Below the pieces are notes generated by a model, which ran no database searches, was not told the origin of the DNA, and saw only the letters and a list, made by a program, of their open reading frames with translations. A program made the position numbers and the translations under genes. Below are positions 1 to 8,151 of a stretch of DNA of 64,000 bases, in pieces. This DNA comes from DATJOJ01 sp035507035 (GTDB lineage: Bacteria > Acidobacteriota > Terriglobia > Terriglobales > Acidobacteriaceae). The number at the start of each line of letters is the position of its first letter. Position 1 is the stretch's first letter. The DNA lies in NCBI GenBank assembly GCA_035507035.1, contig DATJOJ010000065.1:1-64000 (forward strand), given 5' to 3'.

Positions 1-821
1 GAGCCGGTGATGTTGATCAGAATGCCGCGAGCGCCGTCGATGGCTCCCGCTTCGAGCAGAGGTGAAGCAATCGCCTTCTGCGCAGCTTCCGTCGCGCGGC
101 GCGCACCGGCGGCTGTTGCCGTGCCCATCACGGCATAACCCATGCCTGCCATGATCGCCTTCACGTCAGCGAAATCACGATTGATGATGCCGGGAATCGT
201 AATGATGTCGGAAATTCCCTGCACCGCTTGCCGCAAAATGTCGTCAGCCACGCGAAACGATTCGAAGAAGCCTGCATCCTGTGCCACGCCCAGCAGCTTT
301 TCGTTGGGGATGACGATGGTCGTATCCACCGTTTCCATCAGTTCCGCGATGCCGCGTTCCGCCTGCTGCATGCGCCGTTTGCCTTCAAACGCAAATGGCT
401 TGGTTACGACCGCAACCGACAGCGCGCCCATTTCGCTGGCCAGCGATGCGATGATCGGTGCGGCTCCAGTCGCGGTTCCGCCACCCATGCCGGCGGTGAT
501 GAAAACCATGTCCGCGCCTTCGAGCGCTTCAATGATTTTGTCGGAGTCCTCCAGCGCCGAGCGCCGTCCAACTTCCGGGTTGGCGCCGGCTCCCAGGCCA
601 TTCGTCAGCTTGACACCCAACTGGATTTTCATCGGCGCCCGCGACAGGCGCAGGGCCTGCAGGTCGGTGTTGGCAGTAATGAATTCCACTCCCTCCAACC
701 CAGCGTCGATCATGCGGTTTACAGCGTTGCCGCCGCCGCCACCCACCCCGATGACCTTGATTTTGGCGTCGTTGCGGGCATCATCGTTAAAGCTGATGCG
801 AATGTCAGTTTCGTTTTTCAT
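1..821 (-). CDS. ftsZ: Cell division protein FtsZ (partial, C-terminus outside window)
   Basis: Tubulin-like GTPase that polymerises into the cytokinetic Z ring. The first 273 or so codons are visible; the start is the CAT at 819-821. The translation shows the N-terminal nucleotide-binding glycine loop (GVGGGGGNAVNRM, residues 25-37), the GLGAGANPEVG segment (75-85), the tubulin signature region (GMGGGTATGAAP, from residue 111) and VTKPFAFEG. The usual signature is GGGTGTG; here residue 117 is Ala in place of the second-block Gly. The gene lies 131 bp downstream of ftsA on the same strand, and the gap carries a heptamer-repeat hairpin. The GTPase core is intact as far as seen; the C-terminal tail that binds FtsA is not in the window. 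Confidence 0.97.
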   Translation of the reverse strand, partial: MKNETDIRISFNDDARNDAKIKVIGVGGGGGNAVNRMIDAGLEGVEFITANTDLQALRLSRAPMKIQLGVKLTNGLGAGANPEVGRRSALEDSDKIIEALEGADMVFITAGMGGGTATGAAPIIASLASEMGALSVAVVTKPFAFEGKRRMQQAERGIAELMETVDTTIVIPNEKLLGVAQDAGFFESFRVADDILRQAVQGISDIITIPGIINRDFADVKAIMAGMGYAVMGTATAAGARRATEAAQKAIASPLLEAGAIDGARGILINITG

Positions 822-839
822 AGAACACCTTTTTTGAAC

Positions 840-941
840 AGCATTTAGCACTTAGCAGTTAGCATTTAGCATTTAGCCAAGAGGGCTTCGTTCTTAAAGC
901 TCCAAAACTTTGGAATGGCGAAATGCCAAGTGCCAAATGCT
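840..941 (-). repeat. Heptamer-repeat inverted pair between ftsA and ftsZ
   Basis: Positions 843-877 are five tandem heptamers of form A(T/C/G)TTAGC. The 17-mer at 840-856 is complementary to 925-941 at 15 of 17 positions, and both mismatches become G-U wobbles in minus-strand RNA. The ftsA-ftsZ transcript could therefore form a stem of about 17 bp here. The same type of repeat occurs near valS, rpe and polX. Confidence 0.7.
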
Positions 942-952
942 AACGGCTGTTT

Positions 953-2173
953 TTATGCTCCTTTCCCTGCAAACAGGTTCATCAATCTGGAACTCCAACG
1001 TGTATCCTGCAAACCGCGAGCAATGCGCGAACGATGCGCGTAAAACACTAACCCCAAGAGCGTGGCAAAGGTCGGCTCAGCCAGGGTCTCAGGCATTTTG
1101 GGCAATGGTGTTGGCCAGGAAAGCCGCACCGGCCGCCGTAACACCGATTCCGCGACGTCTAGAACTCCCGGGAGTCGCGAGCCGCCTCCACTTAGCACGA
1201 TCCCTCCCACGCATGCATCGAGCGTTCCGCTCTGGCGTAGATTCTCCCGCAACATCTCGAAAAGTTCTCTGGCCCGCGGCTCGAGAATTTCACCCACCAT
1301 GCGTTGCTGCACCAGTCGTGAGCAACGATCTCCTACCGAGGGCACTTCGACCTCGTTCCCCTCGGGAATCAGCGTAACCACGACGTTGCCATACGTTTTC
1401 TTGATCTTCTCCGCTTCTGCTAACGGCGTGCATAATCCCACCGAAAGATCGCTGGTGAAATGATCGCCGCCAATCGGAATCACCGCCGTGTGAATGACCG
1501 CACCTTCCTGAATCACAATCAGGCTGGTCGATCCTGCACCCAGATCGGCGAGGCAAACTCCCAACTCGCGTTCATCGTTGCGCAAGACCGAGTCGGCGCA
1601 AGCCAGCGGCTCGAAGACCGTATCATCGACGTGAACCCCAGCGCGGTTGACGGCTGAAATTACGTTTTGCGTGGCGCTTGATCCCGCCGTCACCATGTGC
1701 ACCCGCACTTCAAGCCGCAACGCCATCATTCCCAGCGGGTCGTGCACTCCGCTCTGGTCATCCAGAATGAATTCTTGCGGCAGCAGGTGCAGAACTTCGC
1801 GATCGGCAGGCAGAGGGATCGCCCGGGCTTTGTCCACGGCCGAGCGGATTTCATCGCGGGCAATTTCACGGGCGCGCGTTCCAAAGCTAAGCCCGCCATG
1901 CGTGTTTAGCCCGCGTACGTGCGCGCCGGCAACCCCGATCAATGCATGTTCAATCGGAATGCCGCTGACATTTTCGGCTTCTTCCACCGCTTTTTGAATC
2001 GAAGCCACAGCTTTATCCAGATCGACAATGACGCCCTTGCGCGACCCGCGCGATTCAGTCAGTCCATGACCGCGATAGCGCAGCCCGCTGTCGGTGAGCT
2101 CGGCCACCAGCACCGCCGTCTTGGCGCTGCCTACGTCAATTGCCGTAATAAAATTCCGATACTGATTTGCCAT
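953..2173 (-). CDS. ftsA: Cell division protein FtsA
   Basis: Actin-like ATPase that tethers FtsZ to the membrane and recruits later divisome proteins. The 406-residue product has the usual length. It begins with the phosphate-1 motif (AIDVGSAKTAVL near residues 12-23), contains the second nucleotide-binding segment (LADLGAGSTSLIVI) followed by GGDHFTSDLSVGL, and has a late LSGGGSRLPG adenosine motif. The C-terminus (SSRLMNLFAGKGA) could serve as the amphipathic membrane-targeting helix. It starts 5 bp after the ftsQ stop, so the two are almost certainly co-transcribed. Order and orientation (ftsQ-ftsA-ftsZ) match the conserved division cluster. Confidence 0.97.
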   Translation of the reverse strand: MANQYRNFITAIDVGSAKTAVLVAELTDSGLRYRGHGLTESRGSRKGVIVDLDKAVASIQKAVEEAENVSGIPIEHALIGVAGAHVRGLNTHGGLSFGTRAREIARDEIRSAVDKARAIPLPADREVLHLLPQEFILDDQSGVHDPLGMMALRLEVRVHMVTAGSSATQNVISAVNRAGVHVDDTVFEPLACADSVLRNDERELGVCLADLGAGSTSLIVIQEGAVIHTAVIPIGGDHFTSDLSVGLCTPLAEAEKIKKTYGNVVVTLIPEGNEVEVPSVGDRCSRLVQQRMVGEILEPRARELFEMLRENLRQSGTLDACVGGIVLSGGGSRLPGVLDVAESVLRRPVRLSWPTPLPKMPETLAEPTFATLLGLVFYAHRSRIARGLQDTRWSSRLMNLFAGKGA

Positions 2174-2178
2174 CCCTG

Positions 2179-3429
2179 TTACTCTTGCTGCCCTTTCGGA
2201 ATTGCTGGACTTGGTTTGTCACTCGTGGCCGAAGTCACATTTGGTGACGCTGAACTTGTTTTCTGGGTTGCGGCTTGCGTAGTCGTACTGTTGTTCGATG
2301 GTCCCAAGCCGCTGACGCTTTGCTTTGCACTCGCTCTCTTCACAGCCGCACGCCTTTTCGCAGATTTTTTCTTACTCGATGCCGCCTTGAGCGTCCCCTT
2401 CGGAGCATCCACAGAGCTCCGATTCACCAAAGCCGCCGTCTTCACGCCCGCTGCCTGCGCTTGTTTTGCAACTCCCATGGCTAGCGGCGGCGACTGCGCC
2501 GGTCCCTGCAAATCCGGATTCACCACAATCTGGTGGTCATAACGCAGATCAACCGAGTCGAGCCGCGCGAATTGCTGCCGCCATTCCCGCACATGGCCTT
2601 TGAAGATTTTGAAACGCTCCAGAAAATTCGAAGAGCCCAAATGCACCAGCACTTCGCCCCCGGGATCGGTCGCCAGCACTTTCACGTCCTCCGCATCGGA
2701 AACATCGACCTCGCTCAATTCCTGGGAGTAGTGCGCCCCATCGGAATCCAGTTCGCCGACCAACTGGCTATAGGTCTTCATTCGCTCCGCCCGCGCCGAT
2801 TGCGGATCGCCCAGGTTCATCCCCAGGATCACGGGAAAAGAAAACTTCTTTCGTCCGCCGACAGGCAATTCCATCAGAGAGCCGGCATCATCAATCAAAA
2901 AGATTTTCGATCCGAGACGGGCAAACGCTATCGGCGTCCGCTCGCGAATTTCAATCCGCAACCGGTTCGGCACAAAACGCATGATGCTGGCCGATTCGAC
3001 CCAGGGGATTTGTTCGAGTTCCTGTTTTCGCTGCGAGAGAGGAATAAAGAAGATATTCCGCCCGATGTCGCCGCCCATTACCTCGAGGATCTGGGCGCGG
3101 GAGACATTCTGATTGCCGGAAATTTCCAGGTTGTCACTGGATTCCACGCGAAAGCGCCAGGAATGTTCGCCATATTGATAGAGTGCGGCTGCCGCCAGAA
3201 TGGCAACGAGCAGTACGCCGAGGGTAAGCCCACCCCAGCGCAGGCGATTCGCGGTCTTTTTCGGCAGGGAGCTCTGACGAACCGAAACCCGCTTTTGGGC
3301 ACGCAGAAATGGCGACGCCTGCTCGACATCGAGATCGACGAGGCGGGAATCGTCCAGCGCGTCACGCGCCGGCTCCGCGACGGCGGGATACAACTCTTCC
3401 TGCGAGACGGACGAACTTCTCCTTGCCAT
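2179..3429 (-). CDS. ftsQ: Cell division protein FtsQ/DivIB with long basic C-terminal tail
   Basis: Bitopic membrane protein linking early and late divisome components. The 416 residues comprise a cytoplasmic N-terminus (1-65), one membrane helix (about 66-86), a POTRA domain (about 98-168, including NLEISGNQNVSRAQILEV) and the FtsQ beta domain to about residue 300. The last 110 residues are a low-complexity Ala/Ser/Lys/Thr extension (KKKSAKRRAAVKRASAKQ), which typical FtsQ proteins of about 250-280 residues lack. The mur/ddl genes that usually precede ftsQ are absent; a divergent secreted NHL protein lies there instead. The tail is probably periplasmic and disordered; contact with cell wall or DNA is not established. 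Confidence 0.9.
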   Translation of the reverse strand: MARRSSSVSQEELYPAVAEPARDALDDSRLVDLDVEQASPFLRAQKRVSVRQSSLPKKTANRLRWGGLTLGVLLVAILAAAALYQYGEHSWRFRVESSDNLEISGNQNVSRAQILEVMGGDIGRNIFFIPLSQRKQELEQIPWVESASIMRFVPNRLRIEIRERTPIAFARLGSKIFLIDDAGSLMELPVGGRKKFSFPVILGMNLGDPQSARAERMKTYSQLVGELDSDGAHYSQELSEVDVSDAEDVKVLATDPGGEVLVHLGSSNFLERFKIFKGHVREWRQQFARLDSVDLRYDHQIVVNPDLQGPAQSPPLAMGVAKQAQAAGVKTAALVNRSSVDAPKGTLKAASSKKKSAKRRAAVKRASAKQSVSGLGPSNNSTTTQAATQKTSSASPNVTSATSDKPSPAIPKGQQE

Positions 3430-3647
3430 TAAGCCAGGCAGCCGTCGTCAGGGAACCGCAGAGCCAGACTACTATAAATGCTTTTCGCGAATTGAGATAG
3501 AGAGAAAGTTGGTGCTTTTGCACAAGTGCGTCTCAGGGGACTCGCAAATCTGAGGCCTGAGAATATAACCGGCCCATCACTTCTGGTTCTTGACCGCATA
3601 CGTTATACTTTCTTGCGCTCAGAGGGGGGCGCTCAGGAGGAAATCGT

Positions 3648-5654
3648 ATGTCTCGAAATACCCGCCAGTGGCCGCTTTTAGCGGTCCTCTCCTTATCGTT
3701 ATTCTCGACCACCACCGCATTCTCCCAGCAAAGGGTCTACACGGTAGCTGGTGGTTATGTCGGAGACGGCGGTCCAGGAACGTTGGCGAACCTTTCGTTT
3801 CCGCAATATGCTGCGAGCGATGCCACTGGAAACACTTATGTCGGTGACTACTACGGTTGTCGAATTCGTAAGATCACCGCATCCGGAAATATTTCGACCA
3901 TCGCAGGCATGGGAATTTGCGGTTACACGGGGGATGGAGGGCCCGCGACGCGCGCACAGATCTATTTTCCCACTGGAATCGCGATTGACAGCCAAGGCGA
4001 CATCTTTTTCTCCGACTCTGCCAACAGCCGCATCCGAGTCATCACTCCCAATGGAAAGATCGCAACGGTCGCCGGCAACGGCACGTACGGCTACTGTGGC
4101 GACGGCGGTCCCGCAACACAGGCTTGTTTTGCATTTCCAACGGCGCTGGCTGTCGCGGGTCGCGATTCCTCAGAAGTCTTATTCATCGCCGACACGTACA
4201 ACAATGTTATCCGTCAGGTAAGCCGAAAAACGGGGATTATCACAACCATTGCGGGAAATGGCACGCAGGGCTATGGCGGCGACGGAGGCCCGGCGACGGA
4301 GGCTCAACTGAACTTTCCTCAGGGAGTCGCAGCCTATCCACAAACGCACACGCTATGGATATCCGATTCCGATAACAGCGCAGTTCGTAGCGTAAATATC
4401 CAAACCGGCATTATTAACACCGTTTTCGGGAACGGAAATTGCGGGGAGGCTCTTTGTTTTCCGAAGGGCATTTCGGTCGACCAGGCGGGAAATCTTTACA
4501 CCAATAATGCGGCCGCAGATGTCATTGAATTGCAGCCTTCGGGGAACATAGTTGTACTCGCGGGCAGCGACCAAGGCGCCCAAGGCTACGGTGGGGACGG
4601 CGGCCCTGCGACCATGGCTCTGCTGAATGCACCAACTGATGTCGCGTTGGATTCTAGTGGAAACATTCTGATCGTCGATAGCCAGAATGATCGCGTCCGC
4701 AAGGTTGATTCGTCTGGGATCATCGCGACCCTCGCAGGCGGCTATGTTGGCGATGGCAATATGGGCGTTTCCGCGAGTTTGAATAATCCCAACGGTATCG
4801 CCTTCGACCGGCTGGGGAATTTGTTCATCGCCGACGTTTGGAATAACCGCGTTCGAATGGTCGACAAGTCCGACAACATCTCGACTATGGCGGGCAACGG
4901 TTTAACGGGATATTCCGGAGATAACGGTCCAGCCTCGGAAGCGGAATTGAATACTCCAACCTCGGTCGGTGTCGACTTGAACGGCAATGTTTTTGTGGTG
5001 GATTACGGGAATGGAGCCATCCGCAAGATCGATTCCAGCGGAATTATCACCACCTTTGTCGGGTCCTTCTTTTCCTTTGGGCTCACCGTCGATGCGCGCG
5101 GCAACGTCTATGCCACGGACGACGCATGTGCCATCTGGAAGTTCACACCTCAGGGACAAGGCGCAATCATCGCAGGCGTGGAGGAACAATGCGGATATAA
5201 CGCCGACGGCATTCCGGCGACGGAGTCCTACCTCGACTTTCCTGAAGGCTTGGCGGTAGACAGCGAGGGCAACCTCTACATCGCAGATATGCAAAACCAA
5301 CGTGTGCGCATAGTGAATGCCAAGGGAATCATAAATACGGTGGCCGGCAACGGAAATTGCATTTTCGGTGGCGATGGCGGCCCCGCATCACAAGCGACGC
5401 TTTGCGGTCCGATGGGCGTCGCGGTCGACTCCAAGCGAAATCTCTACATCGCCGATTCGTATGATGGACGTATTCGCGTCGTAAATAGCGAGCGAATCAT
5501 CAATACACTCGCCGGTTTCGGCGGCGGAGGGTATGGAGGAAATGGCACGCCCGCGTTAGAGACGCCTATGGAGCCATTTGCAGTCGCATCCACGCCGTCG
5601 GGGTTGGTTGGCTATGCGGATCTTTTGAGCTATCGCGTGAGAGTGATTCACTGA
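3648..5654 (+). CDS. Secreted NHL-repeat beta-propeller protein
   Basis: The 668-residue protein opens with a signal peptide (basic MSRNTRQ, hydrophobic LLAVLSLSLFSTTTAF, then SQQ). The rest is about ten NHL-like units, each with a variable stretch such as GNGTYGYCGDGGPAT, then FPTGIAIDSQGDIFFSDSAN and R(I/V)R(V/K)... strands, consistent with one or two six-bladed propellers. An AGGAGG ribosome-binding site at 3635-3640 sits 7 nt before the ATG. No catalytic domain is recognisable. Such proteins are common in acidobacteria and are assumed to bind proteins or glycans outside the cell; the ligand is unknown. It is divergent from ftsQ, with a 218-bp gap in which I see only leader sequence. Confidence 0.88.
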   Translation: MSRNTRQWPLLAVLSLSLFSTTTAFSQQRVYTVAGGYVGDGGPGTLANLSFPQYAASDATGNTYVGDYYGCRIRKITASGNISTIAGMGICGYTGDGGPATRAQIYFPTGIAIDSQGDIFFSDSANSRIRVITPNGKIATVAGNGTYGYCGDGGPATQACFAFPTALAVAGRDSSEVLFIADTYNNVIRQVSRKTGIITTIAGNGTQGYGGDGGPATEAQLNFPQGVAAYPQTHTLWISDSDNSAVRSVNIQTGIINTVFGNGNCGEALCFPKGISVDQAGNLYTNNAAADVIELQPSGNIVVLAGSDQGAQGYGGDGGPATMALLNAPTDVALDSSGNILIVDSQNDRVRKVDSSGIIATLAGGYVGDGNMGVSASLNNPNGIAFDRLGNLFIADVWNNRVRMVDKSDNISTMAGNGLTGYSGDNGPASEAELNTPTSVGVDLNGNVFVVDYGNGAIRKIDSSGIITTFVGSFFSFGLTVDARGNVYATDDACAIWKFTPQGQGAIIAGVEEQCGYNADGIPATESYLDFPEGLAVDSEGNLYIADMQNQRVRIVNAKGIINTVAGNGNCIFGGDGGPASQATLCGPMGVAVDSKRNLYIADSYDGRIRVVNSERIINTLAGFGGGGYGGNGTPALETPMEPFAVASTPSGLVGYADLLSYRVRVIH

Positions 5655-5703
5655 TTCGTCGGACACGAGCCAGCCAATTTCAGCAATCAGGACTGCGGCG
5701 CGC

Positions 5704-5743
5704 ACCGCGATTCTTCAGAATTCGCACAATCGCGGCCCATTGT
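5704..5743 (-). pseudogene. Relic of a DUF1697 gene 3' end
   Basis: Read on the minus strand this stretch gives QWAAIVRILKNRG, which matches the C-terminus of the intact DUF1697 protein encoded at 7276-7803 (IAAIVRILKKSG-stop). The DNA also aligns over about 40 nt with a few substitutions and one single-base indel. Nothing longer of the gene is recognisable on either side, so only the 3' end survives. It is short, so chance cannot be fully excluded. Confidence 0.55.
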
Positions 5744-5780
5744 CCTTCAGAAGTGCCGCTGCTGCAACGGGGGTGTTCAT

Positions 5781-7055
5781 TTGAGGCCAAGACGTGCTCT
5801 CCTAGCATTGGCGCTGATGCTCACCTCCATCCAGGCACTCGCGGGCAGCGAGTTCAAGGTGCTGCACAGTTTCGGGGCGGAAGGCGACGGGACACTCCCC
5901 TCAGGCACCCTGGTCATGGACGCGTGGGGTGATCTTTACGGGCTAACCAGTACTGGGGGGGCTGGCGTGTGCGGTGATTACGGCTGCGGGACAGCTTACG
6001 AACTGATTCCCGGCCCCACTGGGTGGAACGAGGTTATCCTGCACAACTTCGATTTTAACGCTGAAGGGTCCCTGCCCGTGGGTCCCCCAGGCCTCGATGC
6101 CGTCCACAATCTATACGGCGTAGCTGCTGCAGGGGGACCAGGGGGCGTCGGCTCCGCCTTTGAGTTATCGCAGGCCGGGAACGAGTGGGCATGCACTGTG
6201 ATCTACGACTCCGGCACTAAGGTGGGGCTAATTTCGGGCATGGCGGCCAGCCTGTACGGGTTCCTTGGACTTGGTCAGTATCAAGCCGGTGCAATCGGGG
6301 AGCTATGGCCCAGTGCCGGCAGTTGGAATTACGCTCCGCTGTACAGCTTCGGCGGCAATGAGGGCAAGGACGGTTTTGAACCCGAAGCTCCCCTGAGTTG
6401 GGACGCGAAGGGAAACCTCTACGGCACGACCTACTTCGGCGGGGGCGTAGGCCTGCCCAACTGCACGCAGGGCCTCGGCTGCGGAGTTGCTTTCCAGTTG
6501 GTTTATAACCCGCTTGCTCCGAGCGCACAGGGCCTGTGGAGCTATCACGTCATTCACCGCTTTGCTTCCTCGGCGACCGACGGAAAAAATCCGAACGGCA
6601 GTCTCGTCCTCGACGCGCAGGGTAACGCGTACGGGACGACGCCGGTCGGGGGAGCGGCTTGTCCTCCGGTCGGCTGTGGCACAGTTTACAAACTGACACC
6701 GGTGGGGGCTGACGGCGAGCCTTGGGCTGAGACGATCCTATATGATTTCCCGGCGGTCCCCGCTTGCTCACAAGGATGCTCCCCCGCCTACAACATGGTG
6801 TTCGACAAGGCAGGGAATCTTTATGGCGTCGCTGGCGGGGGCAATAACTACTGTGCAGGCACGTGCGGGGTGGTCTTCAAGTTAGCGCCGCAAGCGAACG
6901 GCCAGTGGATCTACAGCGTAGTGCACGAGTTCACTGGCCCTTCAGACGGCGCGAACCCGCTTGGCCTGGCCATCGATGCCAACGGCAACTTATTCGGCAC
7001 TACCCAGACCGGCGGCACCTATAACCTCGGCGTGGCCTTCGAAATTAGCCAGTAG
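5781..7055 (+). CDS. Secreted GloVer-repeat protein (choice-of-anchor tandem repeat family)
   Basis: The 424-residue protein starts at a TTG; no in-frame ATG lies near the signal peptide (MRPRRALLALALMLTSIQALAG). The body is a series of repeats of about 45-55 residues with the core LDA.GNLYGTT..GG...GCGTVFKL and W...V(I/L)H.F linkers, the pattern of the GloVer repeat described from Gloeobacter and Verrucomicrobia. This probably builds a beta-propeller-like extracellular domain. Cysteine pairs in the CG(D/T)YGCGT turns may form disulphides. A second protein of this family is encoded at 31879-33138. Function is unknown; the family has no established enzyme activity. Confidence 0.85.
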   Translation: MRPRRALLALALMLTSIQALAGSEFKVLHSFGAEGDGTLPSGTLVMDAWGDLYGLTSTGGAGVCGDYGCGTAYELIPGPTGWNEVILHNFDFNAEGSLPVGPPGLDAVHNLYGVAAAGGPGGVGSAFELSQAGNEWACTVIYDSGTKVGLISGMAASLYGFLGLGQYQAGAIGELWPSAGSWNYAPLYSFGGNEGKDGFEPEAPLSWDAKGNLYGTTYFGGGVGLPNCTQGLGCGVAFQLVYNPLAPSAQGLWSYHVIHRFASSATDGKNPNGSLVLDAQGNAYGTTPVGGAACPPVGCGTVYKLTPVGADGEPWAETILYDFPAVPACSQGCSPAYNMVFDKAGNLYGVAGGGNNYCAGTCGVVFKLAPQANGQWIYSVVHEFTGPSDGANPLGLAIDANGNLFGTTQTGGTYNLGVAFEISQ

Positions 7056-7155
7056 TCAGTCCCGAACGCAATTACGAAATGCTCAGTCCGGTGCCCCTTG
7101 ATTACGAGGCTCTGCGCTGGCGTCGAGCTGACCTAGCAACTGCAAACCGCACGCC

Positions 7156-7212
7156 TCACTTTGCCCTGAGCGCCTCAATCGGATTCGTCAACGCCGCACG
7201 TCGGGGCGGGCA
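7156..7212 (-). pseudogene. Relic of an ABC-transporter permease (MacB/FtsX-like) 3' end
   Basis: Minus-strand reading gives CPPRRAALTNPIEALRAK-stop. This is the characteristic last segment of MacB/FtsX-type permeases (PARRAA..(D/N)P(I/M).ALR.E), which are numerous in acidobacteria. A stop codon lies immediately upstream in frame (7213-7215), and no transmembrane or upstream permease coding sequence is present. It lies 64 bp past the 3' end of the DUF1697 gene, in the same orientation. Identification rests on about 18 residues of motif. Confidence 0.5.
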
Positions 7213-7275
7213 TTAACGCCGCGAGAAAATCGGTGAGCAGCATCATGTCAACCAATTAGGCAATCGGAACCGCCC

Positions 7276-7803
7276 TCAACCGCTCTTCTTCAGAATGCGC
7301 ACAATCGCAGCGATTGTGTTCCAATTCCGAGTCGTTGCTGGCGAGCCATACAGCTTGTCGATCTTGCCAAGATACCCGATCGTTTTCATATGGCGACGGT
7401 ACATTCCGAAGACGAATTGCCCTTCCGATGCGATTACCCGCACCAACCACTCGCCTTCTGACGGAAACGCAACGGGAAGCGCGGTTCGGACACTCCCGGC
7501 TTTCGACAGAATACTCACGAACCGAACAATGTCTGGACGCACCGGCTGACTACCAAACGGATTCTCAGTCTCGATCCGTATGAGATCTTGGCCGTCGCAC
7601 AGAACAATCTCTGCTTCGAATGGCAGCTTGCCCAGCAATGCAGCACGAAATTTTGCCCGCGATCCGGGCTTTCGAACCACAAAAGTTCCCGCAGCCCCCA
7701 CGTTCACGACATCAAAGTCGCTCAATTCCCGTGCGAGGATACTTGGGCGAAACGTCCTGTGTCCGCCCACATTGACGCCCCGTAAAAAGACAACTAGAGC
7801 CAT
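7276..7803 (-). CDS. DUF1697 domain-containing protein
   Basis: The 175-residue cytosolic protein has the family's conserved start (VVFLRGVNVGGHRTF, then FDVVNVGAAGTFVV with the usual N(V/I)G(A/T)AGTF pattern) and ends WNTIAAIVRILKKSG. The function of the family is not established. The start at 7803 is supported by the immediate MALVVFLRGVNVGG match. Its neighbourhood is unusual: 3'-end relics of another DUF1697 gene (5704-5743), an ABC permease (7156-7212) and a GT39 glycosyltransferase (7831-7887) surround it, all in the same orientation. This suggests repeated insertion or deletion at this spot. Confidence 0.85.
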   Translation of the reverse strand: MALVVFLRGVNVGGHRTFRPSILARELSDFDVVNVGAAGTFVVRKPGSRAKFRAALLGKLPFEAEIVLCDGQDLIRIETENPFGSQPVRPDIVRFVSILSKAGSVRTALPVAFPSEGEWLVRVIASEGQFVFGMYRRHMKTIGYLGKIDKLYGSPATTRNWNTIAAIVRILKKSG

Positions 7804-7830
7804 AGCGAGGATTATGAACGTAGAGGTCGA

Positions 7831-7887
7831 TTAATTCCAGTGATGCGAATGCCACCAGATTTCCCCCACATCGATTAGTGTGCCGCG
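7831..7887 (-). pseudogene. Relic of a GT39-type glycosyltransferase 3' end
   Basis: Minus-strand reading gives RGTLIDVGEIWWHSHHWN-stop, matching the last residues of the intact glycosyltransferase encoded at 10681-12258 (RGAEFDVRKIWWHSHHWN-stop). The final eight residues, WWHSHHWN, are identical, with synonymous differences at several codons. An in-frame TAG lies two codons upstream and no further homology is seen. The rest of the 348-bp gap up to amt (7888-8151) holds no gene that I can support. Confidence 0.75.
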
Positions 7888-8151
7888 ACCCTATCTTGCT
7901 CGATCTACGGCCGCCCATCGATTCAACAGGGGCGCCCGCGAGCGCCCTGCCTCGTCACCGTTCATTCCCTCCGTCGGTCACACTCCCCTGTGACCTCCCT
8001 CACAGAGTTTTCTTCTTGTTCAGTCCAACCTCTGAATGTAACTGTGCTTTGCGCGCATCTGGGTCTGAGGGCCCTCCACCTGCGCGCGTTCCGAGGTCCG
8101 GCCCCGCTCGCCATTTGCGAGCCTTCGTACACATTTCCGCGGAGGATCCTT

